From assembly GCA_021790385.1 (NCBI GenBank), contig JAJYDW010000016.1, positions 1 to 59,641 on the forward strand: a DNA stretch of 59,641 bases, read 5' to 3'. Source of the DNA: Planctomycetota bacterium (lineage in GTDB: Bacteria > Planctomycetota > Phycisphaerae > WQYP01). The notes beneath the pieces were generated by a model. It was not told the DNA's origin and did no database searches. It worked only from the letters and a program-made list of their open reading frames with translations. This document shows positions 35,445 through 45,731 of this stretch, one piece after another (the stretch's first letter is position 1; each line of letters opens with the position of its first letter). The translations under genes and the position numbers were made by a program.

Positions 35445-36394
35445 TTTTTCATTCCCCTCTGGAACGAGGGACTTTTTTGCGCCGCAGACATCAGGATGGC
35501 TTTTTTTTCAGGTTGGGAAAACTTCTGGAGTGTCACCGGCTGATCCGTCGCCAATGCCCGCAGTACCTCTAGATTGATCACATCCCATGGCCGTCCATCG
35601 GGGGCATCTTCCTTGGCGGTTTCCAGAATTTTGGGGATGTGGTGCAATTGCGGATGCCGACAGATAAATCGAAATGCACCAAGTCCCACGTATCCGCGGC
35701 CAATGTGCGCATGGCGATCCACCCGACTGCCCAAAGGTTTGAGGCTATCGTTGAGGTGCATGACTTTCAGCCATTCTAACCCAACGATACGATCAAACTC
35801 TTCCCACACATTGGCCATGCCGGCCTCACTGGTAATGTCATATCCGGCCGCAAGAATATGACAGGTATCCATGCAAACGCCGATTCTCGCGGGCTTGCCA
35901 AGGTCTTGGATGATTCGTGAGAGATGTTCAAACCGCCAGCATAGTGCATTGCCCTGGCCCGCAGTGGTTTCCAGACATACGATGACAGTGGAATCGGGCG
36001 TGGCGGCCAAAGCCGCCCGCAGCGATTCGGTCAGTCGAAGCAGTCCCTCTTCCTCGCCGGCTCCGCCATGTGATCCACCATGGGTTACCAGGTAGCCAAT
36101 TCCCAAGCTTTCGCAGCGTTGAATTTCCTTGGTAAAAGCCTGCAGACTTTTTCTTCTTAATTCCTGGTCCGGAGCAGCCAAGTTCACCAGGTAAGAATCG
36201 TGCGCCACGAGCTTAGAAAAACCGGCGGCATCAGCGGCTCTTCGAAAATCCGCGATTGCCTGTGGCAGAAGCTCCGGGCTTCGCCATTGCTGCTGATTGC
36301 GGGTGAATATCTGCACCGTTTGCAGGTTTAATTCCTGAGCTTCTTCCACGGCATGGTACAGGCCTCCAGCAATTGATAGATGCGACCCAAACAC
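35441..36394 (-). CDS. nfo: Deoxyribonuclease IV (AP endonuclease Nfo)
   Basis: 317 aa with GTG start 36394 behind a GGAG site. Metal-binding motifs in order: GSHLSIAGGL, VTHGGSHGGAGEEEG, VCLETTAGQGN, GVCMDTCHILAAGYD, VMHLNDSLKPLGSRVDRHAHIGRG (residues ~1-240). It cuts DNA at abasic sites during base excision repair using three zinc ions. Its stop overlaps the start of aroDE by four bases, so they are translationally coupled. Confidence 0.95.
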   Translation of the reverse strand: MFGSHLSIAGGLYHAVEEAQELNLQTVQIFTRNQQQWRSPELLPQAIADFRRAADAAGFSKLVAHDSYLVNLAAPDQELRRKSLQAFTKEIQRCESLGIGYLVTHGGSHGGAGEEEGLLRLTESLRAALAATPDSTVIVCLETTAGQGNALCWRFEHLSRIIQDLGKPARIGVCMDTCHILAAGYDITSEAGMANVWEEFDRIVGLEWLKVMHLNDSLKPLGSRVDRHAHIGRGYVGLGAFRFICRHPQLHHIPKILETAKEDAPDGRPWDVINLEVLRALATDQPVTLQKFSQPEKKAILMSAAQKSPSFQRGMKN

Positions 36395-36867
36395 CAGAAA
36401 TACTCCATTGTGGCATTTCTTCCGGGACCATGGGATTGTTCACCCGCAGCAGGCAATGCCAGATACCTGCGGACTCAACATCTAGCCAAACCAGCCCCTG
36501 GCCACACTCCGTCGTGCTGGCCATGCGCCGTTGCGCAGCACACCCCGTTGGCACCGCAACCTTCTGCCTGACTCCTCCGCGAGCATTATGCCGCGTTCTG
36601 AAAATGTAGCAAGAGGACCAGACTAAAACTGAAAATCGGTTCAAGTCACGTACCTTCTACACCCGGTAAAATGGGGCATCCTCGTTGGCAGCGTACACAT
36701 GATGTACCTAAGTCGATTCAAGCCATAAAATAGGCTCCCCGGATTGCCCCCAAACAAACCGTTCAGCGTACAAGCACGTGCGCTTACCTGACGATACCAC
36801 AGTTGCCAAGGACCATTACTTTCTGGTACAAGACTGGTAATATCCTGTTTAGGAGTCAACTCTTTTA
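36395..36867. other. Intergenic region upstream of the PqqD-M50 gene
   Basis: About 470 bases between divergent genes. I see no protein-like small ORF with a good start. TAGGAG (36850-36855) is the ribosome-binding site for the + strand gene at 36868. A peptide precursor for the following system was looked for here and not found. Confidence 0.55.
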
Positions 36868-39072
36868 ATGTCATCTGTGTTGCCGACATTCCATGAATCC
36901 TGGTATCGCGTGGCCGACTTAAAACTACGCATCCGCAGCAGCGTACATATTGTGCGGCAAAGGTATCGCGGACAAAGGCGTTATGTGGTGCTGGATCAAG
37001 CCAATAATGCTTCGTTTAGTCTGCCCCAGCCGGGCTACCAGTTGCTGGGTCTGCTGGATGGCACGCGCACGCTGCGGGAAGCATGGGAAAGTTGCTGCAA
37101 GGTGCTGGGAGATGAGGCCCCTACGCAAGGCGAAGCCCTGGATTTACTGGGACAGCTAGCTTCCAACAACCTTCTGGAATCGGAGTTGCCGCCGGATGCT
37201 GCCGGCATGTTTGAACGCTACAAGAAGCGTAAAAAACGCGAACTCCAGAATGCACTGATGAACGTGCTGTTTCCGCGGATTCCAATTTTTGACCCGGACG
37301 CTATTTTGGAAAAAGGTATTTTTCTGGTCGGCTGGATATTTTCGTGGCCCGGCTTGGTGGTGTGGCTGGCGGTGATCCTGGCGGGGATTTACACCCTTTT
37401 AAACCGCGGCCCCGGGCTGGGGGCGGCGCTCACCAGCGCATCACATATTTTAAGGCCGGACAACTGGCTGCTGCTCTACGGAGCCTTTGTGCTGGATAAA
37501 CTGGTGCATGAATCGGGCCACGCCATTGCCTGTAAAAAATTCGGTCATCAAAACGGCACCTCGGGAGAGGTGCATGTGATAGGCCTGATGCTGCTGGTTT
37601 TTACACCGGTCCCTTACGTAGATGCCTCCAGCGCGTGGTTGCTGAAAAGCCGCTGGCAGCGGGCCATCGTAGGTGCGGCCGGCATGTGGGTGGAATTTGC
37701 TCTGGCCGCCGCAGCCGCCATGGTCTGGGCTTTAAGCAGCCCGGCATCCACGCTGCATGATTTTGCATACAATCTCATGTTCATTGCCAGCGTTACCACG
37801 GTAATTTTCAATGCCAATCCATTTCTTCGTTACGATGGATACTATATTTTGTCGGACCTGTTGGAAATACCCAATCTGTTCGGCAGGTCCATTCAATATG
37901 CGACATATCTGATCAAACGATACGCTTTTCGTCTGGAACATATGGTGAATCCGGCGGATACAGCCGGGCAGAAGGTATGGCTGGTGGTTTATCTGCTGCT
38001 GGCGGGTATTGTGCGGGTGCTGGTTTCCAGCCTGATCGTGCTGTTTCTGGTGCGTGAATTGCACAACCACCCGGAAATTATGCTGCTGCTGGCGGTAATG
38101 GCCACCGCAGGGATTGCAGTGTGGCTGCTAGTGCCGCTGGGGCGCGGTGTGTGGTACCTGCTGGACAGTCCGGAACTGCTGCAGCACCGGACCCGGGCGG
38201 TGCTGATAAGTCTGGCCACAGTGCTGCTGCTGGCGGGAGCAGTGGGGTTGATTCCGCTACCGAATCATTGTCGGGTGGAAGGAGTAACCAGAGCCAGAAC
38301 CCAACGGCGCATCTACGTACAGACCAGCGGCTTTCTGGAAAGCTTTCTGCCCAGTGGCCGGCTGGTGCATGCCGGAAAAAACGGCACGGTATTACTCCGG
38401 TTGGTAAACCCATCACTGCAGAGCAAACTGGCTGCATTGGTCGGCCGCCGGGATGCGGCCAAAGTTCGCTGGCGCAAAGCTCTGAACCGCAGTCCGGCCA
38501 AAGCCCAGATTTATCACCATGAAATTCAAGCTATCGCCGAGAGGCTGATGCGGCTGCGCCGTAAAGTCTCTGAATTGACGCTCTCGACGCCCGTTTCCGG
38601 CACTTGGATTGCACCCCGCCTGCACCTGCATATCGGAGCATACTTGCACAGAGGGCAGCAAGTGGGCACCGTGGCCAATTGGCAAACCATGCTGGTTTTC
38701 GGCGCGGCGGACCAAAACAGAGCAGGGCGCATCATTCGCGCCGGATCACACAACACCGAGATCCGGGTTTATGGGCGGCCAGGCCCGGCAGTTCCCGCCG
38801 TCATCCGCCGCGAATTTCCGGCCGGTGGCAATACCCTTCCTTCCGCCGCCTTAAGTTACCTTGGTGGCGGACCATTTGCTCCCAATCCGCAACGGAATGA
38901 GCCGCTGGCAACCGGCATCCCGTTTTTTATGCTGGAAGTACAGCCCCGCGAACCAGTGGCGTGGTTACCGGGACAACGTGTGCAGATGCGCCTGGCTTTG
39001 CCCGATGAATCTCTGGCGATGCAATTGGTAGACATGCTGCGGCGTACCTTGGAATCCCACGGCGGAGCATAG
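36868..39072 (+). CDS. Fusion of PqqD-like domain, M50 zinc metalloprotease and HlyD-like adaptor
   Basis: 734 aa. Residues ~35-100 resemble the PqqD fold (LDQANNASFSLPQPGYQLLGLLDGTRTLREAW), which in RiPP systems binds leader peptides. Membrane helices start around residue 150. The M50 site-2-protease active site is complete: HESGH at 214-218 and NPFLRYDGYY at 317-326, whose Asp323 is the third zinc ligand. More helices run to about 470. Residues ~475-734 look like a membrane-fusion adaptor: hydrophobic anchor, a strand 'RRIYVQTSGFLESFLPSG', a coiled-coil hairpin around 530-575, and a barrel-like region with VSGTWIAPRLHLHIGAYLHRGQQVG (lipoyl-like second half). It is followed 51 bases later by a SecA-like gene, so it is probably part of one secretion/processing unit. 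Confidence 0.85.
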   Translation: MSSVLPTFHESWYRVADLKLRIRSSVHIVRQRYRGQRRYVVLDQANNASFSLPQPGYQLLGLLDGTRTLREAWESCCKVLGDEAPTQGEALDLLGQLASNNLLESELPPDAAGMFERYKKRKKRELQNALMNVLFPRIPIFDPDAILEKGIFLVGWIFSWPGLVVWLAVILAGIYTLLNRGPGLGAALTSASHILRPDNWLLLYGAFVLDKLVHESGHAIACKKFGHQNGTSGEVHVIGLMLLVFTPVPYVDASSAWLLKSRWQRAIVGAAGMWVEFALAAAAAMVWALSSPASTLHDFAYNLMFIASVTTVIFNANPFLRYDGYYILSDLLEIPNLFGRSIQYATYLIKRYAFRLEHMVNPADTAGQKVWLVVYLLLAGIVRVLVSSLIVLFLVRELHNHPEIMLLLAVMATAGIAVWLLVPLGRGVWYLLDSPELLQHRTRAVLISLATVLLLAGAVGLIPLPNHCRVEGVTRARTQRRIYVQTSGFLESFLPSGRLVHAGKNGTVLLRLVNPSLQSKLAALVGRRDAAKVRWRKALNRSPAKAQIYHHEIQAIAERLMRLRRKVSELTLSTPVSGTWIAPRLHLHIGAYLHRGQQVGTVANWQTMLVFGAADQNRAGRIIRAGSHNTEIRVYGRPGPAVPAVIRREFPAGGNTLPSAALSYLGGGPFAPNPQRNEPLATGIPFFMLEVQPREPVAWLPGQRVQMRLALPDESLAMQLVDMLRRTLESHGGA

Positions 39073-39123
39073 GATGAAGTCAGGTCGGCCAAAGTGTGCC
39101 CCAGCCGGGCATCTGTACCTTGG

Positions 39124-41109
39124 ATGGTGGGAATGACAACAATACCCAGTGATCTTTGGCGTATGCTCGGTCGGTTAGAGGCTCCGCCTCCAATTCCGCG
39201 CGGCCTTGATGCATTTTGGCATAAGGGCACCGGCATGGTTCGGCGCATGGTACCACGACGGCTTATGTATCTGCGGAAAGCTAAAGCGGTCCATCAGTTA
39301 CGAGCCGCTGTGCAGGTTCTTACTGAATCACAACTGCAACAACGTTTGACGGAAACGGCGGAAATATTCGGTCGCAATCGGGACACGCCTGCAGACCGCA
39401 TCCATGCGACAGCATTGATTCGGGAAGCGGCATTGCGCCTCACTGGTGAAGAACCCTATGAGGTGCAAGTGGCCGGTGCGCTGGCTCTTTTTGACGGATC
39501 GCTGGTGGAAATGGCGACCGGTGAAGGAAAATCACTCACCGCCACACTACCGGCGATAATGGCGGGTTGGCGACGGCGCGGCTGCCACATCATTACGGTC
39601 AACGACTACCTGGCACAGCGGGATGCAGAGCAGTTTGCCAGACTGTATCACTTTTGCGGTCTGACCGCAGATTATATCGGCGAAGGAATGGATGGACCGC
39701 GTCGACGACAGGCCTATGCCGCCGATATTACTTATTGTACCAACAAGGAGGCTTGCTTCGATTTCCTGCGCGACAAACTGGTGTTGGGGCCGGCGGGCCG
39801 TGGCTCCGGTGCTATGCTGCGTGACATCGACTTTACCCTGGCCGGACGGCTGGTCCAGCGCGGCCTTTATTTTGCCATTGTGGATGAGGCCGATTCTATT
39901 TTGATTGATGAAGCCATCACCCCGTTGCTCATTTCCGGCGGACAAGTCAACCGTGACGAGATGGATTGCTTTCGCCAGGCGATTGCCATGGCCGAACATT
40001 TTCAGCCGGGCCGGGACTACACCCCTCATGCCACTCGCAAGCAAGTAGAATTGACCCGGAGCGGCTACACCCGGCTGGCGCACCAGCGTCAAGGGCTTCA
40101 TGGCTTATGGCATTCGCCGCATCGTAGCGAGGAACTTCTTACGCAGGTACTGGTGGCCCGCCATTTTTACCATCCGGGCAAACAATATGTCATCCAGAAT
40201 TCCAAGGTCGTTATTGTGGATGAATTTACCGGGCGGCTTATGCCGGACCGTATGTGGCATGACGGCCTGCACCAGGTGATTCAGGCCCGGGAAAATGTTG
40301 AAATTCAGGCTATGCGCGAAACCCTGGCACGCATCAGCTACCAGCGATTCTTCCGCCTGTATATGCATTTAAGCGGCATGTCCGGAACTTTGGCCGAAGT
40401 TCAGGGCGAACTTTGGCATATTTACCAAAGGCCGCTGGTGGTGTTGCCTACGCACCGCCCATGTATCCGTTGCAGTCATGGACTCCGGGTGTTTACCACA
40501 GAAAAAATTAAGTTCGATGCCGTCATTGCGGCCATTGTCCGGCTGCATCAACAAAAACGGCCCATTCTGGTAGGCACCCGCAGTGTGGCAGCCAGCGAGA
40601 CATTGTCAGCCCAACTGACCAGGCTAGGGCTGCCACATCATGTGTTAAATGCCGTTCAACATGCCCAGGAAGCCCATATTGTCGCCGCAGCCGGACGCAG
40701 CGGCCAGATTACTGTGGCTACCAACATGGCCGGACGCGGTACCGACATCCGCCTTGATGCCGCTGCACGCAGTGCGGGTGGATTGTACGTAATAGCTGCG
40801 GATATCAATGATGCTGCACGGATTGACCGGCAATTGGCCGGACGGGCGGGGCGGCAGGGCGATCCTGGCGAGTCCATTCATTTTTGTGCCTTGGATGACA
40901 TCCTGCTGCAAACACACACGCCACGCATCGCGAAGATGCTGGCAAAAGTTTTTGGAGACGGCCACGTCCAGCCGCGATGGCTGGCCGCCTGGTTGGTGTC
41001 GGTTGCACAGCACCGGGCCAGCCGAAGTTCTCATCGGCAGCGCCAAACGGTAGCCCATACAGATCACTGGCTGGAAGAATCGTTGAGTTTTTCGGGCAAT
41101 ACGGGATAA
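39124..41109 (+). CDS. Short SecA-like ATPase (accessory SecA)
   Basis: About 661 aa; start ATG 39124 or 39133, while GTG 39094 would add 10 residues. SecA motor features are clear: Walker A MATGEGKS (Lys ~136), Walker B VDEADSILIDEA (Asp ~254), the preprotein crosslinking domain end (QVELTRSGYTRL), KVVIVDEFTGRLMPDRMWHDGLHQ, LSGMSGTLAEVQGE, VATNMAGRGTDI and AGRAGRQGDPGES. It ends soon after the second motor domain: most of the helical scaffold/wing region is short and there is no zinc-binding C-terminal tail, whereas housekeeping SecA is 800-1000 aa. It is therefore an accessory motor. The upstream M50/HlyD fusion gene suggests a dedicated substrate. SecA is known to push unfolded proteins through SecYEG; whether this one does is inference. 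Confidence 0.85.
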   Translation: MVGMTTIPSDLWRMLGRLEAPPPIPRGLDAFWHKGTGMVRRMVPRRLMYLRKAKAVHQLRAAVQVLTESQLQQRLTETAEIFGRNRDTPADRIHATALIREAALRLTGEEPYEVQVAGALALFDGSLVEMATGEGKSLTATLPAIMAGWRRRGCHIITVNDYLAQRDAEQFARLYHFCGLTADYIGEGMDGPRRRQAYAADITYCTNKEACFDFLRDKLVLGPAGRGSGAMLRDIDFTLAGRLVQRGLYFAIVDEADSILIDEAITPLLISGGQVNRDEMDCFRQAIAMAEHFQPGRDYTPHATRKQVELTRSGYTRLAHQRQGLHGLWHSPHRSEELLTQVLVARHFYHPGKQYVIQNSKVVIVDEFTGRLMPDRMWHDGLHQVIQARENVEIQAMRETLARISYQRFFRLYMHLSGMSGTLAEVQGELWHIYQRPLVVLPTHRPCIRCSHGLRVFTTEKIKFDAVIAAIVRLHQQKRPILVGTRSVAASETLSAQLTRLGLPHHVLNAVQHAQEAHIVAAAGRSGQITVATNMAGRGTDIRLDAAARSAGGLYVIAADINDAARIDRQLAGRAGRQGDPGESIHFCALDDILLQTHTPRIAKMLAKVFGDGHVQPRWLAAWLVSVAQHRASRSSHRQRQTVAHTDHWLEESLSFSGNTG

Positions 41110-41166
41110 AGTGCCGGATCCCACAGATCGCGGGCCCCGCATATTCGATGGAAACAGTCCTCTGAT

Positions 41167-41985
41167 TTACGCATTGATTCGCCCTTCCCATGGACTACTC
41201 GCGGTAGCATAGAGTTTGCGGGGAATTCTACCCGCCTCAAACGCCAGCCGCCCCGACTGCGTTGCCAGCCCCATGGCTTTGGCCATCTGCAACGGGACTT
41301 TAGCCCCAGCAATAGCCGTGTTGAGCAGCACGCCATCAACGCCGAGTTCCATGGCCAGACTCACATCACTGGCGGTTCCTACCCCGGCATCGACGATCAC
41401 CGGATAATCTGGATTTTTCTCCTTGAGTTGCTCAAGAATAATGCGAATGGCATTTGGATTCAGGACCCCCTGCCCTGAGCCAATGGGCGAACCGGCAGGC
41501 ATAATCGCCGCGGCCCCTTCATCTTGCAGGCGCTTACAGAGCATGACGTCATCGGAACAATAAACCAACACTTGAAACCCATCTGTTACCAAAGTTTTCA
41601 GTGCTTGCAGCGTACCCACCGGTTCAGGCAACAAGGTTCTGGTATCACCGAGACATTCCAGCTTCACCCAATCGGCCCCGCGAAAACCCGAATCCGTGAG
41701 CATTTCCCGCCCCAGCCGGGCTACGCGCACCACTTCCTCGGCGGTAAAGCAGCCTGCCGTGTTGGGCAACAGAATGTACTTTTCCGGATCGATAAAATCC
41801 AGAATGTTACGGCCCGAGGTTTTATCCACCAGTCGTTCCCGTCGCACCGCCACCGTCACGCAGTTGGACCCGCTGGCAGCATGACAATCGCGCATTAATT
41901 CCAACGACGCGTATTTGCCCGTACCCACAATAAGCCGGGAGGTTAAGGTGTAAGATCCAATTTTTAATTCATTATTATCCATCAT
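41167..41985 (-). CDS. thiG: Thiazole synthase ThiG
   Basis: 272 aa. [18 protein letters not shown] at the N-terminus, the Schiff-base Lys in GADWVKLE (Lys108), and the phosphate-binding stretch [16 protein letters not shown]. Makes the thiazole phosphate of thiamine from DXP, glycine-derived imine and ThiS thiocarboxylate. thiS lies 45 bases upstream on the same strand; other thi genes are absent from the window. dxs, which supplies DXP, is in the same window. Confidence 0.96.
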   Translation of the reverse strand: MMDNNELKIGSYTLTSRLIVGTGKYASLELMRDCHAASGSNCVTVAVRRERLVDKTSGRNILDFIDPEKYILLPNTAGCFTAEEVVRVARLGREMLTDSGFRGADWVKLECLGDTRTLLPEPVGTLQALKTLVTDGFQVLVYCSDDVMLCKRLQDEGAAAIMPAGSPIGSGQGVLNPNAIRIILEQLKEKNPDYPVIVDAGVGTASDVSLAMELGVDGVLLNTAIAGAKVPLQMAKAMGLATQSGRLAFEAGRIPRKLYATASSPWEGRINA

Positions 41986-42030
41986 TACTTTTCACCAAGT
42001 TGCCGTCATTAGCCTGCGTGGCACCAGCCC

Positions 42031-42231
42031 TTACCCACCACCCACAAAAGTAACAATTTCAATCTGGTCGCCGGCAGCGAGCGGCGTGGCGGAAAATTGC
42101 TTCCGGGGCACAATTTCGCGGTTGCGTTCTACCGCTACGCGTATCGGCTTGATCTGGAATTGATCCAATAGCTCTTGCACCGATATACCGTCGACAACCT
42201 GTTTGATTTGGCCATTTACCACGACTTCCAT
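42031..42231 (-). CDS. thiS: Sulfur carrier protein ThiS
   Basis: 66 aa from ATG 42231, where similarity begins ([12 protein letters not shown]); the frame is open further upstream but without a match. Ubiquitin-like beta-grasp protein ending in the required C-terminal Gly-Gly (FVGGG). The C-terminal glycine is adenylated by ThiF and thiocarboxylated before handing sulfur to ThiG, its neighbour. A TAAAAT stretch upstream may be the -10 box. No TPP riboswitch was seen upstream. Confidence 0.92.
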   Translation of the reverse strand: MEVVVNGQIKQVVDGISVQELLDQFQIKPIRVAVERNREIVPRKQFSATPLAAGDQIEIVTFVGGG

Positions 42232-42383
42232 AGGATTTATTTTACCATAAAAGACAGGGGAAAGCATCCGCCAGTTGAACAACCCTTATCTCACTCTTAT
42301 GATAATCGCCGCTGTGTTCGACGGCGGATGTGATCACTTTATGATCAAGCCAACCTTAACGTCTGCACGGCCATGGAGGCACA

Positions 42384-43190
42384 ATGACAATGATGGAGAC
42401 TGCCTTGGTTTCTGTCAGCCAACCACATCGCATCGCTCTTACCGGCAGTGCAGGTGCCATAGGACGAACAGTGGGAGCGGCCCTGCGCAAACGCGGACAC
42501 TTCGTCCGCGGTTTTGATTTCCAGAACAGCGCCGATTTAAGTGAATCCATGATTGGCAACCTGGTGGATGTGGCGGCAGTAGCCCGCTGTGTCGCCGATG
42601 TGGATACCGTCATTCACCTGGCAGCCACGCCTGATGTGCATGATTTTGTGACGCACCTGGTGCCCAATAACATCATCGGCACGTATTACCTGCTGGAACA
42701 ATGCCTGGCCGCCGGAGTGAAGCGGGTGTTGCTGGCCAGCACGTTCCGGGTGGTTGCCGGCGGTATGCAAAATGGTGTTGTGGCCACGGCCGCCACACCA
42801 ACGGCACCGCGGGATTATTACGCTTTAAGCAAAGTATGTGTCGAGCAGATGGGCAAGATGGCGGCAGTCCGGGGCTTACAGGTAATTGCCGCCCGGCTGG
42901 GCTGGCTGCCGCGTACCACCCGCGATGCCCAAGCCATGGCCCAGACACGCTCGCACCGAGCCTTGTACCTGAGTCATCACGACTGCCGCGACTTTTTTAT
43001 CCGTGTCGTGGAAGGGGCATGGCCGGTTCAAACCTCCGATACTTTTGCAATTGTGTACGTTTTTTCCGGCGATTCCGAGTGTCTTTATGACCCCGGTCCC
43101 GCCCAGGCGCTGCTTGGGTACCGGGGCACTGACGTGTTTCCGCACGGCCTGGATTTTCCGTTTACGCCCGGTGCAGACCAGGCGGCTTAG
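42384..43190 (+). CDS. Extended-SDR NAD-dependent epimerase/dehydratase
   Basis: 268 aa with GGAGG four bases before ATG 42384. Rossmann loop TGSAGAIG (Gly21-Gly27), the conserved Asp of DVDTVIHLAATPDV, and the Tyr-x3-Lys pair in DYYALSKVC with a Ser/Thr in LLASTFRV. The closest in form are uronate dehydrogenase/UDP-sugar epimerases. It is short at the C-terminus. Substrate not readable. Transcribed toward atpD: its stop is six bases from the atpD stop, so the two converge. Confidence 0.87.
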   Translation: MTMMETALVSVSQPHRIALTGSAGAIGRTVGAALRKRGHFVRGFDFQNSADLSESMIGNLVDVAAVARCVADVDTVIHLAATPDVHDFVTHLVPNNIIGTYYLLEQCLAAGVKRVLLASTFRVVAGGMQNGVVATAATPTAPRDYYALSKVCVEQMGKMAAVRGLQVIAARLGWLPRTTRDAQAMAQTRSHRALYLSHHDCRDFFIRVVEGAWPVQTSDTFAIVYVFSGDSECLYDPGPAQALLGYRGTDVFPHGLDFPFTPGADQAA

Positions 43191-43196
43191 GAGCTG

Positions 43197-44648
<1,452 letters not shown>

Positions 44649-44763
44649 TTAAATCCAATTTCCTATGTTGCCATACCCGGATAAACCTTCGTTCCGAAAC
44701 TGCATATTTTAGTTACCAGGACGCCCATATCCGGCTTTTGCCCCGCATCATTGAGCGCATAAT

Positions 44764-45672
44764 TTATTTGAGCGCCTCTACACCGCCCATAAGTTCCGAT
44801 AGCTCGCTGGTAATCTGCGATTGCCGGGCACGGTTGTATTCGCTGGTCAACTGTCTGTTCATGGATTCCGCATTTTCGGTTGCTGCGGACATCGCCATCA
44901 TGCGTGAGATCTGCTCCGAAACGGACGCATCTACAAAAGCTTGAAAAACTGCGGCGCGAACCATGGTGGGCACCAACTCCACCAGCAGCTCGCCTGCCTC
45001 CGGGAAATACTCGCTGCAGGCACGCATCCGGGAAGCTGTAGACGCAGCCGACGAATCCGGATTGGTCACATTATCCACGCCGGTCAGCGGCAGCACGTCA
45101 ACGCAAACCGGCCGCTGCTGACCTAGACTTAAAAAACGCATATATATAATTTTGACCGCGTCAATTTTTTGAGTCGCGTAATCGTCCATCAGTCGCTGGG
45201 CCACTGGAATAATTTCCTCGAAACGGGCATTATCGCTGATGTTGGTATAGGCAGACTGGGTTTCGCGCCGCGCGAAACGAAAATAAGCCGCACCCTTGCG
45301 CCCTGCCACATGAATATCCACGGCTCCGCCAGCCTGTTCCACCTGCCTAACCGTCTGCATCGCCAGCCGCAAAATTTGGCTGTTATAGCCGCCTGCCAGT
45401 CCCCGATTGCTGGTGACCACCAATATTCCCACGCGACTGCAAGGCATGCGGCTGACCAGCAATGGATGGCGGGAAATTTCCACCGAACCATGGGCACCTA
45501 AAAATGTGTTTTGCACCAGATCGTTGAGCTTTTCCAGATACGGGCGGGTACCCTTGGCGCGTTTGAGTGCCCGTTGAAACCGGGCGGTAGCCACCATCTG
45601 CATCACCTTGGTGATTTTATGGATGTTGCGCACCGCTTTTCGGCGTTTAACAATTTCTCTGGCATTGGACAT
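44764..45672 (-). CDS. atpG: ATP synthase F1 subunit gamma
   Basis: 302 aa. Coiled-coil N-terminus (SNAREIVKRRKAVRNIHKITKVMQMVATARF) and C-terminus (NAESMNRQLTSEYNRARQSQITSELSELMGGVEAL) match the rotor shaft. It turns inside the alpha3beta3 head. 130 bases separate it from atpD. Confidence 0.96.
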   Translation of the reverse strand: MSNAREIVKRRKAVRNIHKITKVMQMVATARFQRALKRAKGTRPYLEKLNDLVQNTFLGAHGSVEISRHPLLVSRMPCSRVGILVVTSNRGLAGGYNSQILRLAMQTVRQVEQAGGAVDIHVAGRKGAAYFRFARRETQSAYTNISDNARFEEIIPVAQRLMDDYATQKIDAVKIIYMRFLSLGQQRPVCVDVLPLTGVDNVTNPDSSAASTASRMRACSEYFPEAGELLVELVPTMVRAAVFQAFVDASVSEQISRMMAMSAATENAESMNRQLTSEYNRARQSQITSELSELMGGVEALK

Positions 45673-45731
45673 GAATTACCTGCTTTATTTCGGTTACCGG
45701 CTTATTAATCCAGGCACAGCACGAAATCACC

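Noticed and set aside
36641..36889. 82-codon ORF on the minus strand before the PqqD-M50 gene, considered as a peptide precursor
   Set aside because: Overlaps the real gene's start, has no ribosome-binding site and no leader-like sequence.
42232..42383. TPP riboswitch upstream of thiS
   Set aside because: The conserved CTGAGA and downstream purine-rich core are not present.
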